Below are positions 1-9,421 of a stretch of DNA of 64,000 bases, in pieces. Under the pieces are notes generated by a model. That model saw only the letters and a program-made list of their open reading frames with translations. It was not told the DNA's origin and made no database searches. Made by a program: the position numbers and the translations under genes. How positions within the stretch are numbered: position 1 is the first letter of the stretch; every line of letters starts with the position of its first letter. This DNA is from Candidatus Hydrogenedentota bacterium (GTDB lineage: Bacteria; Hydrogenedentota; Hydrogenedentia; Hydrogenedentales; JAEUWI01): positions 62,001 to 126,000 of the forward strand of contig JACPGE010000122.1 of NCBI GenBank assembly GCA_016182605.1, read 5' to 3'.

Positions 1-2
1 TT

Positions 3-50
3 CTGTCCGGCCCCCTCGTCTCCCGAAGGGGGACACACAGGGCCGGGCAG
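3..50. terminator. Imperfect hairpin (ctgtccggcccc ... agggccgggcag), possible terminator of an upstream gene
   Basis: Complementary arms seen directly at 3-14 and 39-50; no clear U-tract. Confidence 0.3.
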
Positions 51-74
51 TCACGATACTGGAGACATCATGCT

Positions 75-1676
75 ATGACACGACGATACCGGGCCGCATG
101 CGCATATGCGCTGGCCTGCGGCATTTTCCTCTGTATTCCCGGCGCTTACCCGGAAGATCTTCTCCCTCCTGCAGCCCCGCCGCCCTCCACGCCTGAACTG
201 CTGGAGCGCGGGGGGCTGCTCTTTGCCAAAGAATGCGCGGCATGCCATGGCGCGGAAGGCCGGGGCGACGGTCCTGCGGCCTATCTTCTATACCCAAAGC
301 CACGGAACTTGGTGGATGGCGACTTCCGGATCGTTTCGACATGGGAGCGCCTTCCCACCGATCAGGATCTATTTGCCACGATTTCACGTGGGATGCCTGG
401 ATCGGCCATGCCACCCACGCCCCAGTTAAGCGCCGAAGACCGGTGGGGGCTTGTCCATTATGTAAAATCGCTTTCGCCGCGCGCGTGGCCGGGCGGCATC
501 GGCGCGTCTGGCGCGGCGGCGGCGGCGGGAAATCAGGGGCTTATCGCTGTCCCGCCCGTACCCGAACTCACGCAAGAAACGCGGGAACGGGCCGCGAAGT
601 TATTTGCCGACGGCTGTGCGGCTTGCCACGGGACCACCGGCCGCGGTGACGGCCAGCAGGCGCAGTTTGACTCCGATGGCTTCCCGACGCGTCCACGGGA
701 TCTTACGAAGGGCATTTACAAAGGCCCGGCAACCCATGAGTCGGTCTACCGGCGAATCGTAGCCGGTATCCCGGGTACGCCTATGCCGATGAGCGACTGG
801 GCCAGCGGGGAACAGGCTGCTCTCCTCGCGCAGTATGTTCTCGAACTGTCATCGCGGGAGCAGCGCGCGGCTTACGAGCCCCGCCGCGAAACGCTCACAG
901 CGTTTCGAAGCGATCATATCCCCGGGCATCCTGATTCGCGCGAGTGGCAATCGGCGGCGCCGCTAAGCCTTCGTATTACGCCGCTCTGGTGGCGCGACGA
1001 TTCGGCTGATCGCGTCACGGTGCGGGCCATGCATGATGGCAGCGAGATCGCCATCCAGCTTGTCTGGACCGATGCCACCAATGACCACACGGCCATTCGC
1101 GCGGAAGACTTTCGCGATGCGGCGGCGATCCAGATGTCGCCAAACACGGCGCCGCCATTTATCGGCATGGGCGCGAAGGACAGCCCGGTCAACATCTGGA
1201 TGTGGAAATCGGAGCGCCAGGCAAGCCTGGAAACCGCATTTCAGGACATCGAGACGGTCTATCCGAATATCGGCATAGACTCCTATCCGAACCCGGAGAC
1301 ATCGCCCCTGGAACAGCCGGCGCGCCACGCGCTGACCCTGAAATCGGCGCCGGTCTTCGTTACCGGCTGGGGGGCGCGGAACATAGTCTCCGATCCGACT
1401 TACCGGCTTTCGGCAGAGGACCTCAACGCCCGCGGCTTCGGCACCCTGAGTGCCTGCCCCTTGGAGCACCAGGCCATTGCCGCCATTGGCCGCTATGACA
1501 CCTCCACCTACTCGGTGACGTTTAAGCGCTCCTTGCGGTCCGCAAATGATGACCAGCTTGATCTAAAGCCCGGCGCTACCGTCTCCATCGCATTCGCCGT
1601 ATGGGATGGAAGCAATGGGGACCGCGATGGGAAAAAGAGCGTAACCATTTGGCATGAACTTAAAATCCAACCGTGA
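75..1676 (+). CDS. Secreted diheme cytochrome c fused to ethylbenzene dehydrogenase-type haem-binding domain (gamma-like subunit of type II DMSO reductase family enzyme)
   Basis: Signal peptide; two CxxCH motifs (CAACHGAEGRGDG, CAACHGTTGRGDG); C-terminal region resembling the EB_dh family; directly upstream of the molybdopterin subunit. Confidence 0.8.
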   Translation: MTRRYRAACAYALACGIFLCIPGAYPEDLLPPAAPPPSTPELLERGGLLFAKECAACHGAEGRGDGPAAYLLYPKPRNLVDGDFRIVSTWERLPTDQDLFATISRGMPGSAMPPTPQLSAEDRWGLVHYVKSLSPRAWPGGIGASGAAAAAGNQGLIAVPPVPELTQETRERAAKLFADGCAACHGTTGRGDGQQAQFDSDGFPTRPRDLTKGIYKGPATHESVYRRIVAGIPGTPMPMSDWASGEQAALLAQYVLELSSREQRAAYEPRRETLTAFRSDHIPGHPDSREWQSAAPLSLRITPLWWRDDSADRVTVRAMHDGSEIAIQLVWTDATNDHTAIRAEDFRDAAAIQMSPNTAPPFIGMGAKDSPVNIWMWKSERQASLETAFQDIETVYPNIGIDSYPNPETSPLEQPARHALTLKSAPVFVTGWGARNIVSDPTYRLSAEDLNARGFGTLSACPLEHQAIAAIGRYDTSTYSVTFKRSLRSANDDQLDLKPGATVSIAFAVWDGSNGDRDGKKSVTIWHELKIQP

Positions 1677-1706
1677 CATGGAGCGTGTGTGTCACCGGAG
1701 AGAATA

Positions 1707-4700
1707 ATGAGAGACAACGGATGCGCTAGTGGCATAAACCGCCGGAGTTTCCTGCAGGTGCTTGGCGTGGGAATTGGGGCCGGCCTCGCGGGCCTCCCTC
1801 TGGAGCTTCTGCACGCCGCAGACACGGAAATCAATCCTCTGGCAGGAATCCTCACGCGGGACTGGGAGAAGATTTACCGGGACCAGTACCGCTACGACTC
1901 GATGTTTGACTGGGTTTGCTCGCCGAATGACACGCACGCCTGCCGGGTCCGGGCATACCTGCGCAATGGCGTGGTGACACGGCTTGGATCGACCTACGAC
2001 TATCAGGATTATGCCGACCTCTACGGCAACAAAGCCACCGTGAACTGGAATCCCCGTCAATGCGCGAAGGGCTACACTTTTCATCGGGTTATCTATGGCC
2101 CCTACCGGCTCCGCTATCCCATCGTGCGAAAAGGCTGGAAGGCTTGGGCAGACGCCGGCTTCCCAACGCTCACCCCGGAGTTGCGCACGCAATTCAAGTT
2201 CGATAGCCGGGGCTCCGACGAGTTCGTCCGCGTGCCTTGGGAAGAAGTCTTCAAGTATGTGGCAGGCGGCTTGCGTTCGGTTGCCGTGAACTACAGCGGG
2301 GAAAAGGGCACGCAGCGCCTGCTCTCCCAAGGCTACCAGCCGGAAATGGTTGCGGAAACCCAGGGCGCGGGAACCCGCTGCATCAAAATGCGCGGCGGCA
2401 TGGGACTGCTCGGTGTCATGGGCAAGTACGGCATGTACCGCCTGAACAACTCGCTGGCCCTGCTTGACGTGGCGGTCCGCGGCGTTGAGCCCCAGAAGGC
2501 GATCGCGGGCCGCAACTGGTCGAACTACACCTGGCACGGCGATCAGGCGCCGGGCCAGCCCTGGGTTCATGGATTGCAGGCTTCGGAGTGCGACTTCAAT
2601 GATCTCCGCTTTTCCAAGCTGATCATCATGGACGGCAAGAACCTTGTCGAGAACAAGATGACCGACTCGCACTGGTTCATCGAGTGCATGGAGCGGGGCG
2701 CCAAAATCGTGGTGATCGCGCCGGAATACGGGCCGCCCAGCACCAAAGCCGACTATTGGATTCCCATTCGCCCCGCCACGGACGCAGCATTATGGCTGGG
2801 CGTGACAAAACTGCTGATCGACAATAAGCAGTACGACGAAAACTTTGTCAAGCAGTTCACGGATTTTCCATTGCTGGTGCGCAAGGACAACCTGAAACGC
2901 CTTCGGGCGGCCGAGGTGATCCCGGGCTATCAGCCGGGCCTCAAGCCGGATGGCGCCTCCATGAAGGTGCAAAACCTTACCCAGGAACAATACGCGGAAC
3001 TCAGCGATTTCACCGGGTGGGATGCAAAAACAAATGCGCCTTTTGCCGTGACGCGCGACGAGGTTGGGGAGCACTTTGAAGCGAAGGGGGTGGAGATTGC
3101 CTTGGACGGCAGCTATACACTGACGCTGGTCAGTGGCGAAGTTGTCGAAGCCGCGACGCTCTGGACCCTGTACCAGGAGCATCTCAAAGACTATGATATT
3201 GACACCGTGTGCGATATCACACAAGCCCCAAAAGACCTGATATTGCAGCTCACGGAGGACATCGCAACGATCGGGCCGTGCACGATTCATCAGGGCGAAG
3301 GCATCAACCACTGGTTCCACGCGACCGAGATGAACCGGGCTGCCTATCTCCCCATGATGCTCACCGGCAATATTGGCAAGCCGGGGGCGGGCTGTCACAC
3401 CTGGGCGGGAAACTACAAGGCCGCGATCTTTCAGGGATCGCCGTGGACCGGTCCCGGTTTCAAAGGGTGGGTTGCCGAGGATCCCTTCGAGCTGAACCTC
3501 GATCCGAAGGCGCCCGGCAAAGCGGTCCACGCGCACGCCTACACCAAAGATGAGGAGCCCGCCTACTGGAATCATGGGGACAAGGCGCTGATTGTCGATA
3601 CGCCGAAGTTCGGGCACAAGAACTTCACGGGCAAGACCCATATGCCAACGCCGACGAAGGCGATCGTGTTCACCAATGTGAACCTCATCAATAACGCCAA
3701 GTGGGTCTACGAAATGATCAAGAACGTAAATCCCCTTGTCGATATGATTGTCTCCATTGACGTGCAGATGACGGCCTCCATCGAATATGCCGATATCGCG
3801 CTGCCGGCGAATTCCTGGCTCGAATTTGAAGGGCTCGAGATTACCGCCTCCTGTTCCAACCCCTTCCTCCAGATTTGGAAGGGCGGCATTCCGCCCGTTT
3901 TCGATAGCAAGGACGACCTCTCCATTCTGGCGGGCATTGCGAACGCGCTGGGCGAACTCACCGGGGACAATCGCTTTCACGACATGTTCCACTTCGAGAA
4001 TGCGGGAAATCGCAACGTCTATATACAGCGGCTGCTCGATACCTCAACCACCACCATCGGGTATAATCTCGACGAGATCATGGCCGGCAAATACGGGCCT
4101 CCCGGCGGTTGCCTTTTGAACTTCCGCACCTATCCCCGCATTCCGTTTTACGAGCAGATTCACTTCTCGGAGCCTTTCTTTACCGACACCGGCCGGTTGC
4201 ACGCGTATGCCGACACGGCCGAGGCGATCGAGTATGGCGAGAATTTCATTGTCCATCGGGAAGGTCCGGAGGCAACACCCTATCTGCCCAACGTGATCAT
4301 CAGCTCCAACCCTCTGGTGCGCCCGGAAGACTACGGCATTCCGGGCAATGCCGAGCATTGGGACGAACGCACGATCCGCAACATCAAAATGCCTTGGGCC
4401 GAGGCGAAAAAGACCACGAACTTCCTGTGGGAGAAAGGCTATCAATTTATCTGCCTGACACCGAAAACCCGGCACCGCGTGCACAGCAGTTGGTCCAATG
4501 TCGACTGGCACATGATGTACGATTCGAATTTCGGCGACCCCTACCGGCTCGATAAGCGCTCCCCGACCATTGGAGAGCACCAGTTGCACATGAACCCCCA
4601 GGCCGCGCGCGATCTGGGCATTGAGGACGGGGATTATGTCTATGTAGACGCCAATCCCGCGGACCGGCCCTACATCGGCGCGACGCCGGACGACCCCTTC

Positions 4701-5168
4701 TACAAAGTGTCCCGGTGCATGTTGCGCGTCAAGTACAACCATGCGTATCCCTACGACGTCATTATGATGAAGCACGGCCCGTTTATCGCCACGGAGCGTA
4801 GCGTGAAGGCCCATGAGACACGCGCCGACGGGCGCGCACTCTCGGAGAACACGGGCTACCAGGCCAACATGCGCTATGGATCGCAACAGTCGATCACGCG
4901 CAACTGGCACATGCCGATGCACCAGACCGACACCCTGTTTCACAAAGCCAAGGCCACCATTGGGTTCCTGTTTGGCGGCGAAGCCGATAACCACGCCGTC
5001 AACACCGTGCCCAAGGAGGCCCTCGTAAAGGTGACGAAGGCCGAAGATGGCGGCATGGGAGGCAAGGGTGTCTGGGGGCCGACCCTCTCGGGGATGGCCC
5101 CAGACAACGAAGACGAAGCGATGAAGCAGTATCTGGCGGGCGGCTACTATGGCGAAAGCATGTTTTAA
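1707..5168 (+). CDS. Molybdopterin oxidoreductase alpha subunit, type II DMSO reductase family, NxrA/NarG-like, Tat-exported
   Basis: Twin-arginine-like leader NRRSFLQVLGVGIGAGL; FS0-type N-terminus DWVCSPNDTHACRVRAYLRNG...NPRQCAKGYTFHR; TWHGDQAPGQPWVHGLQ; long ORF. Start chosen at internal ATG 1707 (track start 1689). Confidence 0.85.
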   Translation: MRDNGCASGINRRSFLQVLGVGIGAGLAGLPLELLHAADTEINPLAGILTRDWEKIYRDQYRYDSMFDWVCSPNDTHACRVRAYLRNGVVTRLGSTYDYQDYADLYGNKATVNWNPRQCAKGYTFHRVIYGPYRLRYPIVRKGWKAWADAGFPTLTPELRTQFKFDSRGSDEFVRVPWEEVFKYVAGGLRSVAVNYSGEKGTQRLLSQGYQPEMVAETQGAGTRCIKMRGGMGLLGVMGKYGMYRLNNSLALLDVAVRGVEPQKAIAGRNWSNYTWHGDQAPGQPWVHGLQASECDFNDLRFSKLIIMDGKNLVENKMTDSHWFIECMERGAKIVVIAPEYGPPSTKADYWIPIRPATDAALWLGVTKLLIDNKQYDENFVKQFTDFPLLVRKDNLKRLRAAEVIPGYQPGLKPDGASMKVQNLTQEQYAELSDFTGWDAKTNAPFAVTRDEVGEHFEAKGVEIALDGSYTLTLVSGEVVEAATLWTLYQEHLKDYDIDTVCDITQAPKDLILQLTEDIATIGPCTIHQGEGINHWFHATEMNRAAYLPMMLTGNIGKPGAGCHTWAGNYKAAIFQGSPWTGPGFKGWVAEDPFELNLDPKAPGKAVHAHAYTKDEEPAYWNHGDKALIVDTPKFGHKNFTGKTHMPTPTKAIVFTNVNLINNAKWVYEMIKNVNPLVDMIVSIDVQMTASIEYADIALPANSWLEFEGLEITASCSNPFLQIWKGGIPPVFDSKDDLSILAGIANALGELTGDNRFHDMFHFENAGNRNVYIQRLLDTSTTTIGYNLDEIMAGKYGPPGGCLLNFRTYPRIPFYEQIHFSEPFFTDTGRLHAYADTAEAIEYGENFIVHREGPEATPYLPNVIISSNPLVRPEDYGIPGNAEHWDERTIRNIKMPWAEAKKTTNFLWEKGYQFICLTPKTRHRVHSSWSNVDWHMMYDSNFGDPYRLDKRSPTIGEHQLHMNPQAARDLGIEDGDYVYVDANPADRPYIGATPDDPFYKVSRCMLRVKYNHAYPYDVIMMKHGPFIATERSVKAHETRADGRALSENTGYQANMRYGSQQSITRNWHMPMHQTDTLFHKAKATIGFLFGGEADNHAVNTVPKEALVKVTKAEDGGMGGKGVWGPTLSGMAPDNEDEAMKQYLAGGYYGESMF

Positions 5169-5184
5169 GCGGGCGAGGTACTCC

Positions 5185-5535
5185 ATGCCATATAACGATC
5201 CAGAACCTGAAGACCCCATGGCGCTGAACGGAGTGGCTTTTGAGGCCACGCCTGACGCAGCACTGGAGGCCGCCTATACTTTCGCCGAAGAGCTGGCGCG
5301 TTTGGGCCAGCCCGAGAATTCCATTCTCTATCTGTTTCAATCCCCTCAGTACCAAGGGCCGTACAGCGCCTTTCAGGCTCTTGGGATCGATACAGTCACA
5401 CAGGTAATCAAGGAATGCTGCACGGCGATCGCATCGTGCCGGGCAGCATTGCGGGATTGTCATCTTGCGCCAGGAAAAGATCCGGGCTGCGAAACGGCCG
5501 CGCCGTGGCGATGCGAAGGCCCTCAAAGCCATTGA
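5185..5535 (+). CDS. Small hypothetical protein between alpha and beta subunits, Cys-rich C-terminus
   Basis: In-frame ATG at 5185 following the alpha stop; ORF fills the alpha-beta gap; C-terminus KECCTAIASCRAALRDC...GCETAAPWRCEG. Confidence 0.5.
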   Translation: MPYNDPEPEDPMALNGVAFEATPDAALEAAYTFAEELARLGQPENSILYLFQSPQYQGPYSAFQALGIDTVTQVIKECCTAIASCRAALRDCHLAPGKDPGCETAAPWRCEGPQSH

Positions 5536-5594
5536 ACTGTAGTGGAAACGAAAGCAGCTTCCGCCCCTCGGAGCGGCCTGCCAAGGAGAACTAG

Positions 5595-6863
5595 ATGCCG
5601 AACGTTTATAACTGGCAACTCGGTCGTGACATGGGCTACCCGTATGAGGCGGAGTACCCGAAGCGCCAGTTTGCTTTTGTGTTCAATACGAATCGTTGTA
5701 TTGGCTGCCAGACCTGCACGATGGCCTGCAAATCCACCTGGACTTTCAGCAAGGGCCAGGAAAACATGTGGTGGGCGAATGTCGAGACAAAGCCCTACGG
5801 CGGCTATCCACAGCATTGGGATGTGAAAATACTGAAGTTGCTCCAGCAGGCAAATCCCGATGCGCAAACCTGGACCCCGGGGGATGCCTCGAACCCGCGG
5901 CAGCCGTATGGGACTTTCGACGGAAAGACGGTATTCGAAGCCGCGGAGAAAATGCTCTCGCCAGACAGTGCGCGCGTGCTTGGATATCTCCCCAAGGATG
6001 AAGAGTGGATCAACCCCAATATCTACGAGGACAATCCATCGGGCAAGACGGGTATCAAGGGCCAGTATGACACGAGCGGCACCTCCTTGCCGGAGCATAA
6101 GACCTGGTTCTTTTATCTGGCGCGCATCTGCAACCATTGCCAGTACCCGGCCTGTGTCGCCGCGTGCCCGCGAAAGGCGGTCTACAAGCGGCCGGAGGAT
6201 GGCATCGTACTGGTAAATCAACAAGAATGCCGCGGCTATCGCAAGTGCGTCGAAGCCTGCCCCTACAAGAAGACGATGTACCGGGGCAATACCCGAATCT
6301 CCGAGAAATGCGTCGGCTGTTACCCACGAGTCGAAGGCTCCGACCCCGAAAGCAAGGGCTTGCCCATGGAGACACGCTGCATGGCCGCGTGCATCGGTCA
6401 GATTCGCATGCAGGGGACCGTGCTGTTGAATGAAGACGGCACTTGGGCCGAGGACCGCAACCATCCCCTTTACTACCTCGTCCATGTCGCGAAGGTTGCG
6501 TTGCCGCTCTATCCCCAGTTCGGCACCGAACCCAACGGCTACTATATTCCTCCACGGTGGGTTCCTCGCCCCTATCTCCACCAGATGTTTGGGCCGGGCG
6601 TGGACGCGGCCATCGAGCGCTACATGTATCCCGACCGCGAATTACTCGCGGTCTTGCAACTCTTCCGGCGCTCGAATCGCATCATCTACCGTTACAAAAT
6701 GGAGGAAGGGCCCAAAGTCTACGAAGGCACGCTTCGGGGAAAGCCCTTCGAGATGTATGACGACACAGTCATTGCCTACGGCCCCAACGGCGAGGAACTC
6801 TTCCGAACGAAGATCGAAGAACCCATCTATGTCCGCCCGGCGGTCCACCAGAACTCCATCTAA
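5595..6863 (+). CDS. Fe-S beta subunit of type II DMSO reductase family enzyme (NxrB/NarH-like, four Fe-S cluster motifs)
   Basis: CIGCQTCTMACKSTW, CNHCQYPACVAACPRKAVYKRPEDG, CRGYRKCVEACPYKKTMYRG, CVGCYPRVEG...METRCMAACIGQIRMQG. Confidence 0.9.
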   Translation: MPNVYNWQLGRDMGYPYEAEYPKRQFAFVFNTNRCIGCQTCTMACKSTWTFSKGQENMWWANVETKPYGGYPQHWDVKILKLLQQANPDAQTWTPGDASNPRQPYGTFDGKTVFEAAEKMLSPDSARVLGYLPKDEEWINPNIYEDNPSGKTGIKGQYDTSGTSLPEHKTWFFYLARICNHCQYPACVAACPRKAVYKRPEDGIVLVNQQECRGYRKCVEACPYKKTMYRGNTRISEKCVGCYPRVEGSDPESKGLPMETRCMAACIGQIRMQGTVLLNEDGTWAEDRNHPLYYLVHVAKVALPLYPQFGTEPNGYYIPPRWVPRPYLHQMFGPGVDAAIERYMYPDRELLAVLQLFRRSNRIIYRYKMEEGPKVYEGTLRGKPFEMYDDTVIAYGPNGEELFRTKIEEPIYVRPAVHQNSI

Positions 6864-6872
6864 GGAACAAAG

Positions 6873-7649
6873 ATGCCTACCGAAGAGACGCTTGACAAAG
6901 TCGATCTCGCGCTCGCGCGCAGCGCCCTTTACGGCGTGCTTGCCTCTGCGTTCCGCCATCCAGACAACCCGCTGTGCCGCACCTTTGCCGGGCAAGAGGA
7001 ATTCGATGCCTTGCTTGCAGCGCTGCTCTGTGCGGGCGGCCGCTCTTCCGAGGCCTTGAAAAACGCCGGTACACGTTTGCGTGAGGCTGCCCGGAATACC
7101 AGCCACGCCGAAAGAAAGGCGGCATACGTCCGCCTCTTCGGCCACACGGCGCGTGGCGAGGCGCCGCCGTATGAAACCGAATATGGGACGGGCGGCCCTT
7201 TCTTCCAGCCACAGGAAATGAGCGATATTGCCGGTTTCTATCGCGCGTTCGGTCTTGACGTAGACCCGCTCAAACACGAACGCCTTGACCATATTTCCTG
7301 CGAATGCGAATTCATGTGCTTTTTATGCGCAAAGGAGGCCTATGCCTTCCAATCAAGCGGCGATGGAACCGCTGCCGAAGTCAGCCGGGCACAGCGCCTT
7401 TTCTTGCGCGATCATATGGGAGCATTCGCGCGCACGTTCTTTGCAGGCGTTTCCCGCCACTCCCCGGCCCCTTGGCACGCCGCCGCCGCGGATCTTGGCG
7501 CCGCCTTTATTGATGCGGAGTGCGAACGCTTGGGACTCGCACTCGGCCGCCGCTATCTGACGCTGCGGCCTGTCGAAGAACTTGCCGTTCCCATGGCCTG
7601 CGGCAGTTGCGAAGGTGCGTGTGCTTCCGCGCCCCCCCAGGAGGGCTAG
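6873..7649 (+). CDS. TorD/NarJ/DmsD-like molybdoenzyme chaperone
   Basis: Position after the beta subunit; motif YETEYGTGGPFFQPQEMSDIAGFYRAFGL typical of TorD-family chaperones. Confidence 0.8.
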   Translation: MPTEETLDKVDLALARSALYGVLASAFRHPDNPLCRTFAGQEEFDALLAALLCAGGRSSEALKNAGTRLREAARNTSHAERKAAYVRLFGHTARGEAPPYETEYGTGGPFFQPQEMSDIAGFYRAFGLDVDPLKHERLDHISCECEFMCFLCAKEAYAFQSSGDGTAAEVSRAQRLFLRDHMGAFARTFFAGVSRHSPAPWHAAAADLGAAFIDAECERLGLALGRRYLTLRPVEELAVPMACGSCEGACASAPPQEG

Positions 7650-7652
7650 CGG

Positions 7653-8459
7653 ATGACCGATGCACTTGTGCTCGACCTCGATACGGCTCAGGGCGAAATG
7701 GATTGCCCTGAGCTAACGTTTCTCGAATGCGATCCAGAGCTGGTCGAACGGTCGCTATTCTCTGCAATCCGCGGCAGCAATCACGAGATGGCGTATCATG
7801 CGGCGCGGGAAGCCTGCTATCGAGAGCCGGATTGGGAAGTGCGTGACCGCGCGTTTGTCCAACTGGACCGCGACTGGTTCGTCAGACTCGACCTCGCACG
7901 GCCAGCGATTGAGGCGTGTGGCGAGTGGAAGGCTATCATGTCCCGGGTCAGACGCTGTATTCTCGCCCCCTGTATCCGCCGCCAGGACGAATGCGCGGAA
8001 TTATATGGCCAGCACTATCGGGCAGCCGGGGGCGGGGAAAAGCCAAGTCTTATTATTCGCCTCCACCCCGACTCTTTTTGCCGCCCCGGACACGTGCAGA
8101 TACTTTTACGCCACGAACTGATGCACATTAACGATATGCTCGATCCCAGATTCGATTACGATCCCTCCTTGAGCCAGTTCTACGACGAGACCGGCATACC
8201 CAATGCCATCCGCGATCGCTATCGGATTCTCTGGGATGTCTATATTGACGGAAGATTGTGCGCAAAATACAACACCGCGCACGAGACACGGACACAGCGC
8301 ATACGGGAATTCGGCATGCTCTTCCGGGTGCTTGGAACGCGATCGCTTGACGCCTTCAATTGGATCTTTGAGGCAAGCACACTGACTCACCAGGAGATTC
8401 TGGCATTTGCGCGCACACCTCTAAGCTTCTTCCAGCAGTTGGATTCGGAACGCCGATAG
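7653..8459 (+). CDS. Operon-associated protein with HExxH motif (putative metal-dependent accessory protein)
   Basis: ORF starts 4 bp after the chaperone stop; contains RHELMHINDML (HExxH). Confidence 0.6.
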   Translation: MTDALVLDLDTAQGEMDCPELTFLECDPELVERSLFSAIRGSNHEMAYHAAREACYREPDWEVRDRAFVQLDRDWFVRLDLARPAIEACGEWKAIMSRVRRCILAPCIRRQDECAELYGQHYRAAGGGEKPSLIIRLHPDSFCRPGHVQILLRHELMHINDMLDPRFDYDPSLSQFYDETGIPNAIRDRYRILWDVYIDGRLCAKYNTAHETRTQRIREFGMLFRVLGTRSLDAFNWIFEASTLTHQEILAFARTPLSFFQQLDSERR

Positions 8460-8471
8460 ACGCAGTGAAAA

Positions 8472-8507
8472 GCGGCAGAGGGATTAAGATACTTGTCTCT
8501 TTGCCGC
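8472..8507. terminator. Hairpin downstream of oxidoreductase operon
   Basis: gcggcagaggga ... tctctttgccgc imperfect stem; weak U-tract. Confidence 0.3.
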
Positions 8508-8554
8508 GTAGAATCTAGCGTATCACTCTGAGCGGCTGCTGGATTGAAAAAACT

Positions 8555-8665
8555 CCTGCCCGGTGAACGCCAGCGCCATCGTTACGCTGAGCATAGTTCA
8601 CCACGTTGCCAATCCGAATGCGATCCGGAGGTCGCAAAGTGGTGAAATATGCGGGTTAGCCCGGG
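8555..8665 (-). repeat. Dispersed MITE-like repeat, copy A (module 1 only, inverted)
   Basis: Reverse complement matches copy B 11654-11758 over ~105 bp, including ACTTTGCGACCTCCGGATCGCATTCGGATTGGCAACGTGGTGAA. Confidence 0.85.
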
Positions 8666-9109
8666 CTACACCCGGTCGTTGTCCGCCAGCCAATGCTTCA
8701 CCAGCTTCTTGATCGCGTCCGCGCTCTCGATCCGTTCATCGAGCACTTTCTGGGTCAATGCGGGGAGTTCCTCGTCGGAGGCGAAGCGGATGCCGATCAA
8801 CTGCTTCTTGGTCAGGGTGTTCACGCAATCCTTCAGTGGCGCGGGCAGCACTTCCTTCAGGCGCACGCGGGTTTCCGTGCGCACGATGCGGTCCTGCAAG
8901 GTCACGGCGTAGGTGCGGCAGACGAACATGCAGGCGGAGGTGGCGAGACAGTTGAGCAGGGCGCCCGTGCCGAGGAGGCAATGCCCCATGGTGGTATTGG
9001 GATAAAAGAGGCCCGCCAGGATGAGGAGCCCGCCAATGAGTGCGGCCAGGACGGGGAGTATCGTTCCCATCGGTGTGACTTTGTGATTGCTGTAGTTCTG
9101 CTCGGCCAT
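8666..9109 (-). CDS. Hypothetical membrane protein, DUF6526-like
   Basis: Start MAEQNYSNHKVTP followed by two hydrophobic helices; resembles DUF6526 from memory. Confidence 0.55.
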   Translation of the reverse strand: MAEQNYSNHKVTPMGTILPVLAALIGGLLILAGLFYPNTTMGHCLLGTGALLNCLATSACMFVCRTYAVTLQDRIVRTETRVRLKEVLPAPLKDCVNTLTKKQLIGIRFASDEELPALTQKVLDERIESADAIKKLVKHWLADNDRV

Positions 9110-9421
9110 GAGACATGCTCCTGTGCTTTTTGAGGCTGGTTTGGAAGGCTACACACTACACCACAAGAGTCGAAAAAGAAAGAGAAACCTTTCAGGCGAT
9201 CCGGGGGGCCCGCGTCAGAAATGTTGCCGCTTATTTTTCCGGGCGGTTTCCGGGCGTTGTTTGTAGTAACATATACTGCAAACAGCCTCGGGTGACCCAT
9301 CATGAACTCCACGCCTCCCAATCAACGCTAAAGCGGCATCCGTCTCATGAAGAAGGACCGTGTGACGTTTCACCGCGCTGTGCCGCGAATTCGAGGAACT
9401 CGCCGAACGGCGGGCTCTGCA

